64,000 bases of DNA from Sipunculus nudus. Its lineage: Eukaryota > Annelida > Sipuncula > Golfingiida > Sipunculidae. The position numbers were made by a program, and so were the translations under genes. The notes under the pieces were generated by a model. That model did not search any database, was not told where the DNA came from, and saw only the letters and a list, made by a program, of their open reading frames with translations. Below, piece by piece: positions 23,431-34,970 of the stretch (positions are counted from its first letter, which is position 1; each line of letters starts with the position of its first letter). Location of the stretch: NCBI GenBank assembly GCA_026874595.1, contig CM049315.1, forward strand, positions 71,905,416 to 71,969,415, in the 5' to 3' direction.

Positions 23431-24845
23431 ATAGTCTGACAGTGGAATTTCGGAATTTTTGGAGTCATGAACTAATAAATATGGGTCACATGAGCAAAAT
23501 GTACAAAATTACAGCTGACATAGCCCAACGGGTGTTGACTAAGCGTGACCACCAGATCGGGGAGATCGTCGTTCCGACCTATTTAGAAAAGCGCACCTAC
23601 AATATATCGACTATATCCAGTCATTTAGGTATCTGAATTTAAACTCTATTGTCTATCCCATGGTGCTCCGGGTCTTTGATTAATGATCTATACTACAAAA
23701 GCTGATAAGCAGCGGGAATTGGACGAGGAATGAACGTTATTTGTATAATCAAGAGGGATTTACATTGGGGATTATTGAGGTGCAGCTAAGGGCGTATATT
23801 TTATAGGAGTATAACGGCTTCTGCCAAAATCACCTTGTCCAATATATAATGTGTAAGCCAAAATATTCAGTACCACCATTATTGTAGTGATGAACGCAAG
23901 GTAGCGGCAGCCTGCAACCCAGACGATAAATTGTAATTAACTGATTACGTTGGGGTTGGAGTACAAGCAATTGAGGTCGCATCAATTCTAGTACATGCAG
24001 ATGTGCACGCCGTTTCCAACAGTACTTTTACATTTTCATCTGCTTGTCTAACTGTCATTTTTCAGAAGTAAGACATTAAGTGACGTTATTCTGTTGGGAA
24101 AGATAATAAATTATAATATCTTCACGGTCGACTTACGTAAATTGATGCAGAAGTTATTAATAACGTGGCTGTTTTTACTCGGTAAGTTTGTCTCTACGTC
24201 CCTTATGATGGCTTGACAGCTTTGTGTGAATCGATGCCATAGAGAAAAAAGGAGGTAATTATTGTAATTAATTTATGTAAAAACAAGTTTTCTTAATTAT
24301 TTTGCAAATATAACACGAGTTTATGTAAGCCACTGATGCCAAATACTACCACTTAGTAAATATTTTGATCCGGCCTTTAGAATGGATGTTTTTTTATTAT
24401 AACTTGCATAATGACTCACAGGCCCCTTACAGTTATATTAGAATCTGATGGCCTGAGTGTCATAATGTCATGGCTAAACGCAAGGACCCTTCAGTTTACA
24501 ATCTTTAGTTTAAGTAAAATTTTATCAATCAATCAACAGAGGGGCCTGTGGACCAGAAGAACTGTGTCTCAGTAACTTTGCCAATGTCAAGTACATGATA
24601 TCATGATTACTCTCACTGAATGAGAGAATGAGGTCTTTTTACTCATGACTGCATCCTGTTAAATGTGAGCCTAACAATCAAGACTCACACCCCATCAACT
24701 CGAGTTACTTGAATGTAGAACGGGTATAACTGATAACTGCACAGACACACAGGGAATCCCAACAGATGACAGTTTTAAAGGACCAGGTCAAACGTAAAAC
24801 GACACTCACATACGCACACATAAGATCATTTATATATATATATAT
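23431..24845. other. Intergenic DNA, nothing recognised
   Basis: No supported gene or repeat. A short TA tract lies at 24,830-24,846. Confidence 0.55.
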
Positions 24846-24849
24846 AGCT

Positions 24850-25040
24850 AGTTAGAACATTTTTATCAGGGTGGAAAGAAAAGAAGGGTTTGAACCCATG
24901 TCGGAGGCCAAGTGCAGCGTTCTAACCGATTCGCCAATAAAGCAAGCTTCATTTGGGACAAAGTAAGGCCCGTCTTCATATGCACCCTGTTGCACACTAC
25001 CCCTGAAGACCTTTAAGAGCTCAGGAGTCACATAATGCAT
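24850..25040 (-). mobile_element. tRNA-derived SINE, second type (minus strand)
   Basis: Read on the minus strand, an A-box TGGCGAATCGGTTAGAACGC (24,917-24,936) is followed by a perfect B-box GGGTTCAAACCC (24,886-24,897). The spacing and the sequence are tRNA-like. The minus-strand 5' side carries additional sequence (24,937-25,040), and the 3' side ends near a short TA tract. The head differs from the other SINEs here. A tRNA pseudogene is the alternative. Confidence 0.65.
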
Positions 25041-25054
25041 ATATACAAAACCAT

Positions 25055-25060
<6 letters not shown>

Positions 25061-25099
<39 letters not shown>
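25061..25099. repeat. (AT)n microsatellite
   Basis: About 18 AT dinucleotides. Confidence 0.95.
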
Positions 25100-25104
<5 letters not shown>

Positions 25105-26489
25105 GATACAAATATTTAATTGTTATCCTCACAAGCATAAGGATATTTAATAAATTACATCCGGTCTTATATATATAACATTATAACCATGCTGGAGCCC
25201 TTACCAACTGTTTTATCAAAACCAGCATCTATAAAGTATCCTTTATTTTGAATTATGTCGGCAGGATGTGATCTAATACTGGCGTTTTATATTTCATGGT
25301 AATTTAGACATTTAAAGATAACACTCCTTTCAACTTCTTAAATATATATTTCAGCGGTTATATAATTATCGTTATTTTTGTAGCAAGTATGCTTTCTCAT
25401 ACTTCCTCATTCTTGTCTTTGTGTGTATATATATATATATTTTAGTATCTGAGGCTTTTCCCCGGGAATGTATTTATATTTAAGACACTGTACGTTTTTG
25501 TCAGAAAGGGACACAACGCGGTCATGTATAACGTAACATTGACAACATCGGCTTTTCATGCGCCCGGCTTAAAACGTACGCATGTTTCTTTAAAAAAAGA
25601 AATCTAGGTTTAAAGATCGAATTTAACTTAATTGCCGCTTTAGTCATCTCATTTTCCTCGATGGGACGGACCGTTGGAGCACCATTATAAATTTCTTACG
25701 TTCAATTGAATTTTTATATTTTTGGAAACGCCCGGAGGGGGCCGATATTGTTTAGCACAAGAGTGATGCTGCGTCCATGAAATTAACCTTTTAATATGGA
25801 GGAGTCAAGTTTTCGTTGAACCATAGTTTATGTGACACCGGAAATTGTTCACCGCCATGCTGAATATTTTAAGTATTTTTTAGATATTGGCACAGAACGG
25901 GATCTTGGGAGGGGGTATTATAAAAAACGAAATCCAGTTCGCCAATGTGTCTAATCTAGGAATAATATTTTGTGGTTTATGCACTTTAATCACGTTTTAA
26001 ATTTCCCTGGCTCCCTTGTAGCTGTAGCGAGGACTGCTAAGAGGGTTATTGCTTCTCAGAAGAGTTATTTAATCTCTCTAGATTTAGTGCTTTAATATGA
26101 AAGGGTTGGTCTGGCGTGGCATCAAAATATATTAGACAACGAAAGTGGTCTAAATAAGGTTGGTTCTTCATCCGATTGGGATACATAGTCTGTGTTGGTT
26201 GAGCGAAGATATTTGAATCTGAAGTAAAATACAAGGCTGGAACCTGAAATAATAAATGTGTGGAAATATAACAGTTTCAGAACTTTAATTTTTTTCTCGA
26301 TTAAGCAGTTTGGAATTTTAACGGAACCAATAAATACCACACTATTAGACACAGTTTCATTAAGTTTATTTGTATGTTTTAAGGTAACCACTGCCATTTT
26401 TATTACACGATCAAGTATGTAAATCGGCTGAATTCCATACCGGTTTCGGACTACATGATATGGGCAGTAGCACACGCTTTTTCTCATTT
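25100..26489. other. Intergenic DNA, nothing recognised
   Basis: No supported gene. A short TA tract lies at 25,425-25,440. Minus frames 26,046-26,234 and 26,122-26,487 (121 codons) have no recognisable domain. Confidence 0.5.
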
Positions 26490-26752
26490 TATAGCCTGGT
26501 GTTGACCAGGCCCGGTGATTCTTGCACCTGTGGGCCCTGGGTATGTAATCGATCCCATTGCTGTATCAGTGCGCACTCAAGTGTCATGACAGTAAAACTC
26601 GGCCGTGGAATACGGCCTTCCCATGAAGCCTACAGAGCGCTCATCCTGGTTGGGGACCGACCGTGAAATTCTGATCGCACCTCGGCTGAGATTCGAACTC
26701 GCGATCTTCCATCTTTGAGTCCTGTGCTCTACCCTGAAACCACAGAAGCTGC
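26490..26752 (-). mobile_element. tRNA-derived SINE, third type (minus strand)
   Basis: On the minus strand, an A-box TGGTTTCAGGGTAGAGCAC (26,724-26,742) is followed at tRNA spacing by a B-box GAGTTCGAATCTCAG (26,686-26,700). The body runs leftwards through GTGCGATC, GGTCGGTCCCC and a GC-rich middle to about 26,490. The plus-strand frame 26,460-26,666 is a shadow of this element. Confidence 0.75.
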
Positions 26753-27822
26753 AACAACAATTTGGCTGATTGTGATTTAGCCAGCCGGAGGATACAATTT
26801 TAACATAGATATTGGACTAAACGGGAAATGAAAAGCGTCTCATGGATTTAATTTCAACTAAATTTAACATCATGCTAATTAACACGACAAACACCATTCA
26901 TGGATGACAGTTTTTTATATAGGGAAAGAATGCTGCTACCGAGAAATGATATTATTTAATGATGTTTATTTTTAGAATCTTTCAGTCATTCACAACTCTA
27001 AGACATTTTTATTTTAATATGATAATTAAACAGATTTAGAGGTGTCAAATACAATTTCTTAATATGTCCAATTATATATTGTGGGAATAAAGTGGTAACT
27101 GGATATGTATTTTGACTGGTCAGTGAATAATTCATGAACATATAAAAGAATATTTATAAAGGTTATGCAGTGCTCATGCATGGGTCTTTGTGAAACGACT
27201 AATTACCCAAAAAATGGGACGCGATACAACTTAAACTTTATCAATAGTTCTTGAAAGAATGTTTAGCTTTATTATTTCACAATCATCGTTCTGGAAAGAA
27301 TAATTATTTCATATATTAAAATGACGTTCAGAAAATGCTTTATCAGTTGTAAACATCAAAGGAGATGAACTAAACTTTTTTTAATATATGCACTGACCTT
27401 ATTTGCTGCACCTGAATAATCCTTTGATTGATAAATGTAAAATATTTCGTGTTTAGAGAAAACGAAATACAATATAGGTGCGGGCTATACAGTTTGATCA
27501 ATCTTTTTTACATCTGCTTTTTTTCATGAAAGGACACATACATCATGGAACCAAAATTGCCCGTCTTCAAATAACAGGGAGGCAGCTGATTTAAATGTTT
27601 TCTCATGAAACTTGTACATGTCATTGATCCTTTGTTTTTATTCCACGATGAATCACATTATGAATGTTTAACAGGAAGATCACATTACGTCATTTGTATA
27701 ATTGAGTTACATTAGGAACACGATCTGTACAATAACGGTTTGGTTCTGACTCACACGAAGCTGGTATCGCATCCTCCTCAGTTCTTCCAGATCAATAGAT
27801 ATTTAGGGCATTGTTTAGATTC
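26753..27822. other. AT-rich DNA, nothing recognised
   Basis: No frame of 60 codons and no repeat copy seen. Confidence 0.6.
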
Positions 27823-28114
27823 CAGGGGCGTCAATATAGGGGGGATGGGGGTATATATACCCCCCCCCCCCCCACACACACTTTTAGCAAGGGGATTGTC
27901 AATGTAAGCATCCACCCCCTGATATTCAGAGAATAATAACCAAATATTTGAAAGGAAATATATAAAAAATTAGAATTATAGACTTTGGTATACTATGGAA
28001 TGTTATATATCTTAAACTGGTTTAGAATTACCATATACTCTAAACAAACTAACTTTTTAAAACCGTACACTTAATTGTAATAATCTGTAAATATGTCACA
28101 CACTACAATAAAAG

Positions 28115-28160
<46 letters not shown>

Positions 28161-28262
28161 TTATAAAAAAAGGTCCCAATTTTGAATAACCCCCCCCCCC
28201 CTCCGAATGCCTGCGAGTCACCCCCCCCCCCCCCCACCGTTGAAGATAAATTGACGCCACTG
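27823..28262. mobile_element. Complete non-autonomous hAT-like transposon with 8-bp target duplication
   Basis: The terminal inverted repeats are CAGGGGCGTCAAT (27,823-27,835) and ATTGACGCCACTG (28,250-28,262), with one mismatch in 13. The element is flanked by a perfect 8-base direct repeat TTAGATTC (27,815-27,822 and 28,263-28,270). CAG-type ends plus an 8-bp duplication define the hAT superfamily. The 440-bp interior has no transposase. It contains G and C runs near both ends (about 27,840-27,874 and 28,191-28,235) and a (TA)n/(TG)n tract at 28,119-28,161. Confidence 0.9.
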
Positions 28263-28970
28263 TTAGATTCTGACATTAATCTAGATGGTTGACGCGACGG
28301 CACAGTTTTATAAATATTAATATATATTTACCATAAATATACCATTTTAATAATTACATGGGATTGAGATACTGTGGTTGCCTTTTTTTTGCAAGGTTGT
28401 AATTTCGTGATATTCGTGAAAAGGTTTTTTTGCGCGAAAATAATTGAATAATTAAAAGTTATTCCAACTTTTTCGATGTTCCCTCGGGTCCTATTGGACA
28501 TATTATTCTGTATAATTAATCCATAAAATGAGTATAGATCAGTGTATGGTGACATCGCGAAAATTGAACCAAGGCGAAACACTAACAAACTTAAAAATCG
28601 CGAAATATAAACCTTATACAGTATGTACTTCATTTGTGTATACTTTATCTATGAACGACTATGGATGTGTCTAGCGGCATAAGATTTTTATTCTTTTAAT
28701 CTGTACACCGGTACTAATTCATGTATTTGACATGATAAAATGTGCATATCTGATCTGAATAGCGTATGTTTTATCATTTATGGTATCATATATGTAACCA
28801 ACCGGAACCGGGATCCAGTTGAGGAACAGAAAATCAAGCTATCAATAAAAATTGAGGAAAAGGCACCGGATGGAGGTCACCGCCGTAACCAATACATCCA
28901 ATATTTTATAATAGTTAAATTCACGGTTTCCCCGTGTTTTCTGATATAAATACATTCAGTCATTAAGTCA
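28263..28970. other. Intergenic DNA, nothing recognised
   Basis: The first 8 bases are the right target duplication of the hAT-like element. No gene is supported in the rest. Confidence 0.55.
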
Positions 28971-29247
28971 CAAGAACTCTGCATTCTAAGGAATACAATT
29001 CCTGCCACGCAGTGGTCCCTCTCGTGGGATGCTCCCAAAATCTTGTTTGCATTTACTTATTCAGTTCATCATCTCAGGTTCAATCGTGCATAAGTGACGT
29101 TACACTTGGCAATATTCCTTGAGGGCGTTCCTAAACCGGATCGTTCGCTAGATCCACACCAAATCTATTTGCTTCTTCATTGGCCCATTCTCGAAATGCC
29201 CCATAAATTTCATGAGATTCGTTCGCGGTTGCATAAGTTATGTTGTG

Positions 29248-29288
<41 letters not shown>

Positions 29289-29326
29289 CCGAATGGGGAT
29301 GAACGCATACTCCTTGCATAGGCAAC
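28971..29326 (+). mobile_element. Helitron-like family A, copy 2
   Basis: It begins AAGAACTCTGCATTCTAAGG and runs through GTGGTCCCTCTCGTGGGATG, AGATCCACACCAAATCTA and ATGAGATTCGTTCGCGGTTG, then TTATGTTGTGAAC. This is followed by a (CA)n tract (29,249-29,285) and GGGGATGAACGCATA. Frames over it on both strands are element shadows. Confidence 0.85.
29249..29285. repeat. (CA)n microsatellite inside family A
   Basis: About 17 CA dinucleotides at the internal position where every family A copy is CA-rich. It is therefore an expansion of element sequence. Confidence 0.95.
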
Positions 29327-30170
29327 TAATATATGTAAAAAATTTTTTTTCTCCCCCGGCAGTGTTGATAGCTTAATAATATTAAGAGCCCGCTAGTTCC
29401 TAAATATTTCACTAATGGCCAATTATTCAAGTCTCCATCATGTGTCAGTTAACGCCAGGGAAATGTGAAACCTTGATCTCACTGCCCGTGGCTGCTTGGG
29501 GTTTTACGAGAACTCTCTGAGCGTGGCTGCTAGGGGTTTTTACAAGATCACACCTGACCCAACACCTGTTCCCCAGGTGGTAAAAAGTGCTTACGTAGCG
29601 AAAATACATCATACCCAAGCTAAAATAGGAAGATACCGGTGTAATGAATACAGTGTTGTATTTAAGCAACAGGATGAAGGCAATTAGCAAGGTGACCCTC
29701 TGTGTAAAAGAGAGTAAACCATTTGATCTTAAAAATTAAACCTGTTTTTCTTTTTAAGCAGGCTCTACAAGATTTATCAGCGGTATGTATCTCCTGTCCA
29801 ACGAGCCCGCTGTAACTTGGTTTGCTGTAATAAGCTAGTACAAGCGAAGAGAGAACGTTCAACAACCCACATAGAAATGCTCCTTAATTTTTAATTCGTG
29901 TTTACACACTTACTTGCCTTATTTAGTCCCTGTTTATTCATTTAAAACAAATGAAATCATATTAATATATATCAATACATGTGTCTCTCCAAGCGCCACA
30001 TTGTGTAGATTTTAATTAAGCGAATATAAAGTCAACCACATTATGATTCCTTCCATGAAGATTGGTTTTGATATTTTGGTGACTTAACGTTGCAGTTTGC
30101 CTGAGATCCAAGTAATGTTGCAATTACATGATGAAGTAAAAATATCATTGCGTTCTGAAATCTTACATGA
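29327..30170. other. Intergenic DNA; short direct repeat at 29,489-29,541
   Basis: CGTGGCTGCTTGGGGTTTT and CGTGGCTGCTAGGGGTTTTT lie about 37 bases apart. No gene supported. Confidence 0.5.
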
Positions 30171-30508
30171 TTAGAATTTTAAGGAATGTTAGTTTTCGCC
30201 ATGTGGGGGTCTCTATTGTGGAATGCTCCCAACCTGTGTTTGCATTCACTCATTCGGCCCATATCACCATGATCATTCGTGCATAAGTGACTCTACATTT
30301 GTGAATATTCCTTGATGATGTTCCTAAATCGGATCATGTGCCGGATCCACGACAAAATCTAATAGATTCTTCATTGACCCATTCCCGAAATGCCTTGAAA
30401 ATTTAATGAGATTTTCTTCATGACTGCGTGAGTTTCATATGTTGTGAACAAACACACAAACGGACACACGAAAGGGGAAGAACTCATACCCTCCTGGCGG
30501 GGGCAGCT
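30171..30508 (+). mobile_element. Helitron-like family A, copy 3
   Basis: It runs from TTAGAATTTTAAGGAATG through GGGGGTCTCTATTGTGGAAT, CATGTGCCGGATCCACGAC and GATTCTTCATTGACCCATTC to the right end CCCTCCTGGCGGGGGC. Confidence 0.85.
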
Positions 30509-31184
30509 ACAGTATATCCAAAATCCAGGATAAAAATTGACATAAAATGGATAGCTCAATAATCCGAGAGATCCATTTGTAACTGAAGCTTTTCAGTATA
30601 ACAGTGGTGCTGCTATCGGCATCTTTGTAATATCAGGGCATTTTATATCGCTACAAAAATATACCTACAAAAATCCAGTCTTTTTTCAACAGCAGGTGCC
30701 AGAACAATAAACTCTGTTGATATACATGTCAAGCTCATTTTCTTAATGACCAATTACTCAGGCCTAGTCTGCCTTCTGCCATGTAGTTCAAGGAAAAATG
30801 AGGCTCAGGGAAGATTTCTGTGAGGTTACCTGGGGATTTTTATGGACTAATTAAGCCTAATGGACCAGCTGCTTTTCCGTCGAAGTGGTGTCTACGAATT
30901 GCAAAATAATACGATTAGCCTTGAGTATGTCTATGTGAAGAATAAACCCATGGCACGAAAACCGGATCACTTATTGAAAGCTATGAAAAATGAATCGTTG
31001 CAAAGCAAATATCGTACATGACATTTAATCTGAAGAAAAGTAAAAAAAATGCATGAATACGCAGTGTTATTTGTTAGATTTGTATATAAGAAAATTGTAA
31101 AAGTGCATTTTAGCTTACAAACAACGTTATCCTTTTTAGTGTATTACGTGTGAGATATCCTTCCTAGCTGTGTTTACATGACTG
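30509..31184. other. Intergenic DNA, nothing recognised
   Basis: No supported gene or repeat. Confidence 0.55.
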
Positions 31185-31712
31185 AGTAGCCATTTATATT
31201 GGGCTGGTAGGCCTAACTTCAGTCGTGATACGAACCATACGGGGAATTTACTGCAACGGTCATCCATCCTGCTGCATGGATATCGTGGTAATCAGCCGAT
31301 AATCTTAAAAAAATGATACGAGTGATGAATTAACACAAAATAATACATGAAAAGTCATAAGCCAAATTGAAAATTCGTCTCCATGGTAACGACTCATTTC
31401 CTGTATCGCGCACGGAATGTCTATCGTCCAGTAACCCGTGCGAGCCATGCCTGTTTTTATCCGGTCAGAAATTCAATAGACATACAAAGGGATTTACGTA
31501 TTTGCTGAGTTAAAAAGGATTTTTTTCTCGCACTTTTCCTGTAGGTGTTGTTGGAAACTACTTCCGATTGGTATAGTTTATATTACACAGTACTTGTAGG
31601 CCATGAATCCTGTCGAAAGCATCCTCATAAAGATTTAGAGTGCGGTCCTTGTTGCAGGATGTTAAGGCACTCTGACGCTAGTACGCTGGTCGTCGATTCT
31701 CTAATGTCATGG
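31185..31712 (+). repeat. Dispersed repeat family B, full copy
   Basis: It starts GCCATTTATATTGGGCTGGT and contains all family blocks through CACTCTGACGCTAGT..GCTGGTCGTCGATTCTC. It sets the approximate left end of the family. Confidence 0.75.
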
Positions 31713-32050
31713 ACACGGGTCATTTCCTGTAACGCCTGCAAGCTGCTTGCGTCCTGTATCCCGTGCGAGCCGTGCTTGTGTTCATGCGGTCATAAATTCA
31801 ACAAACATGCCTAGGGAATTACCGGTGTGCTGAGTAAAAACGGAATTTTTCTTGCTCATGTTTGGTATTATTAGAAAGTACACAAAAAGCGAACGATTGG
31901 TCTGGTTTATGTTGATTAACAGTGTACCTGTAGGCCATGAAGCATTCTCAGAAATGTGCATCTTCATTGCGTTCCTCAGATTTATATGTAATGACACTCT
32001 GGCGCCAGTAATCTGGTCGTACTGCCAGAGGGTCGATATGACGCTACATT
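31713..32050 (+). repeat. Dispersed repeat family B, second, 5'-truncated copy in tandem
   Basis: It restarts at the internal block CGGGTCATTTCCTGTA..GCGTCC and repeats TTCATGCGGTCA, AATTCAACAAACATG, GTTTGG.ATTATTAGAAAGTAC, AGTGTACCTGTAGGCCATGA, GACACTCTGGCGCCAGT and GCCAGAGGGTCGA. It is therefore a partial head-to-tail repeat of the preceding copy. Confidence 0.7.
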
Positions 32051-32349
32051 TATACTTGAATATTTCTGAACGTCAAGAAAAAATGATGGCCTTTCTCATA
32101 TCCCCCTTGCAATTCAGCCAAGGGTAGAACTGACTTACAGTATCAAGTGATATTATAATATAAAGTCAGGTTATGTTACAATATAAAGTCAACTTCTCAA
32201 ACATCAATTTTACAATGCTCACTCATAGGGACTCTTCTTACCAACAGGCAGCTGTCTAGTGTAGTTTTGACAAGTAAAGTAATCTTAAAAGCAGTCATCC
32301 TGTCATGGAAAGATATCTGAAGACCATCTTTTCTGCATTATATTTGTTA
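32051..32349. other. Intergenic DNA
   Basis: ACAATATAAAGTCA-type words occur twice near 32,155-32,200. Nothing else seen. Confidence 0.5.
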
Positions 32350-33975
32350 AGCTCAGCTGACTGTAAGTCATCTGAGCTTTAGCAATCACTTTTTGTCCGG
32401 CGTCCGTCCGGCCGCCTGGCCGTCCGGCCGTCTGTCCGTTTACAGGGCACAAATCGTAACCGCTGGGCCTATAGAATCTTCTAACTTGAAATCCAGAGAG
32501 GTCCATCATAAATCTCTTTGGAAACCTGAAATTAGGTCTCTGTTAGCCATATTCTTTCAGCTATGGGGTTCCGAAGTATACCCCCCCCCCCCAGAATATT
32601 GGAAAATTTTATACAAAAGCTCAAGTATCTGAACAACTAATACATTAATCACCATGATTCTTTGCATGGATATTGATCATGGAGTGTTTCAACAGTTTCT
32701 GCAGACTGGTGGCACCACCTGTATTTTTTTATGTTTTACGATTTTTTTCTCTATTTTTGAGACCTTAAAAGATGCAGTAATTTGTTTACAGGGTACAAAT
32801 TGTAACCGCTGGACCTAGAATCCTCTTTCTTTACATCCAGAGAAGTCCATAAAAAATCTCCTTGGAAACCTGAATTTAGATCTCTGTTACCAATATTCTT
32901 CCAGCCATGGGGCTCCGAAGTACCCACCAGAATAATTGAAAATTTGATACAAAAGCTCAAGTATATGAACAACTAATGTATTGCTCACCATGATTCTTTG
33001 CATGGATATTCATCATGGCGCGTTTCATCAGTTTCTGCAGACTGGTGGTGCCGCCTGTATTTTTTTTCTCGATTTTTTTCGTTGTTTTTGAGACCTTTAA
33101 AGATGCAATCATGTGTTAACAGGGTATAAATCATAATGACTGAACCTAGAATCTTGTGTCTCGTCATGCAGGGAGGCCTATGAAAAGACTCCTTGAAAAC
33201 CTAAAATTAGTTCTCTGTTACTCGTAACCTCTGAGCTATGGGGCTTCGAAGTACCCCCAGAATAATGGAAAATTTTATACAAAAGCTCAAGTATCTGAAC
33301 AGCTATTGCATTGATCACCATGATTCTTTGCATGGATATTGGTCATGGAATGTTTCATCAGTTTCTGCGCATAGTTGGCGCCACCTGTATATTTTTTTCG
33401 ATTTTTTTTCGTTGTTTTTGAGACCTTTAAAGATGTGGTCATCTGTTAACAGAGCACATATTGTAATGACTAGATCTAGAATCTTGTATCTTGACATGCA
33501 GGAAGTCCCATGAAAAGTCTCCTTAAAAACCTGAAATGAGGTCTCTCTTACCAATACCATTTGAGCTATGGTGCTCAAAAGTGCCCTCAAAACAATTAAA
33601 AGTTTAAAACAAAAGCAGGGCATAAATCATAACTATTGGACCTAGAATCTTCTAATTTGACATCCAGGGAGGTCCATATAAAGTCTCCTTGCAAACTTGA
33701 AATTATAGGTGTCTATAACTCATGTTTTCCAACTTATGCGGCATGTTTGATCACCCCAGTAATAATACAAAATACACATGAATTGCGAGATTCCTCAGGA
33801 ATGGGTGAATGGATTGTCCTAAAATTTGGTGTGCTTATGCGTCTCAATGAAGCTAACTTGCATAAGTGATGGTGCCACCTCCATTATCTTAATAAGTTCC
33901 CAATGCAGGGATATATTGTCAACATTTCATTCGGCTGAGCGTCATGATCCATGGGTCACTTGTTAGCATACCTCG
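32350..33975 (+). mobile_element. Palindrome-headed element with ~330-bp tandem core (HINE/pearl-like)
   Basis: The head is an inverted repeat AGCTCAGCTGACT-GTA-AGTCATCTGAGCT (32,350-32,378), followed by a CGTCCGTCCGGCCG leader. The core consists of tandem units starting at T(A)ACAGGGYACAAAT: 32,441, 32,787, 33,117 and 33,447, then a truncated unit at 33,614 (spacings 346, 330, 330, 167). Each unit contains CCTAGAATCTT, CTCCTTGGAAACCTGAAAT, ATACAAAAGCTCAAGTAT, ATGATTCTTTGCATGGATAT, TTTCTGCAGACTGGTGG and GAGACCTTTAAAGATG. The right end near 33,940-33,975 reads GCGTCATGATCCATGGGTCA then CTTGTT. Plus and minus frames within the units are repeat shadows. Confidence 0.75.
32581..32592. repeat. Poly-C run in first tandem unit
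   Basis: The run replaces the ACCCCC word of the other units. It is a local homopolymer expansion. Confidence 0.8.
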
Positions 33976-34905
33976 GAGACAGTCGGAGGAAGTCTGGGCT
34001 ACTTACTGTAAGTATCAAGATGTGAGGTATTAAAGCTGTAGCGTTACAAAAGAGATTTGGTAACTGATTTTAGAGGTTGTAAGTTGATTTACTCGAATAT
34101 GGCTGTTATGAATCCAAAATTTTGACCAGAACAAGTCTAACGATGAAAACATTTGACCGTTGGCAGACATTTGAAGATGTATTTGATTACATTATGTCTT
34201 CAGTCTCTATGTAATAGTCTTTCGTGTTTTCACATAATTCCATAGTGCATGATCTTCTTCACATTGAATGTGTAACATATTCTGACGGTATTTTAACCTT
34301 GTACAATATTAGAAGTTATGTTAAACGATAATGCTTTGTTGCATTGAACATTAGGAAAATTCATCATGCAATAGTGTCAGCTATACAAAAAAATTGGTAT
34401 TATCTATAGATGTATAATCTTTAATTTATTGGTCACATAAATAATACTAATATTAACGCAAACGGCTTTCATGAGATACCATATTGGATAATAATTAATT
34501 ACTCTTCACAAGTGCACATGTTGCGTCTTATTCACGAATATCGCGAATTTGAAACCATCGCAAACAAAACGCAAAGCAGAGTATATCGTCATCATCGCTA
34601 TGAACCCCTTCTTTATATCGGCACGGAACAATATGCCAAGTCTCTACTTTCATGCAGCAAAGTAAGGCCATTAATATCGCAAGACAAATGACTGAGAGAC
34701 TGAGAGAGAGTCATAGGGGCAATAACAAATTACCTGTCGCGTAAGACTGTCTGCATATAAAATATGTACAGCTTTCACAGGAATAGAAATCGTAAGTTGC
34801 ATTGGTATTGATCCGTTTGTGTCAGTGTGTTGGAGCACATGTTTAAAGTTTTTATTGTTGCAACATTTATATAATTAACTTTTCCTATTTATAACAGTAT
34901 TTGAA
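33976..34905. other. AT-rich DNA, nothing recognised
   Basis: No frame of 60 codons and no repeat copy seen. Confidence 0.6.
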
Positions 34906-34970
34906 ACTAGAAATCTGCATTCTAAGGCCATGTTAGGGGGGGGGGGGGGTTCTCTATTGTGGGATGCTCC
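34906..34970 (+). mobile_element. Helitron-like family A, terminal fragment (copy 4)
   Basis: The terminus is ACTAGAAATCTGCATTCTAA, then GGCCATGTTAGG, a G run (34,936-34,949), and TCTCTATTGTGGGATGCTCC. The copy then ends. On the minus strand the terminus reads GAATGC, GATTTCTAGT, i.e. a CTAG-T end. Confidence 0.8.
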
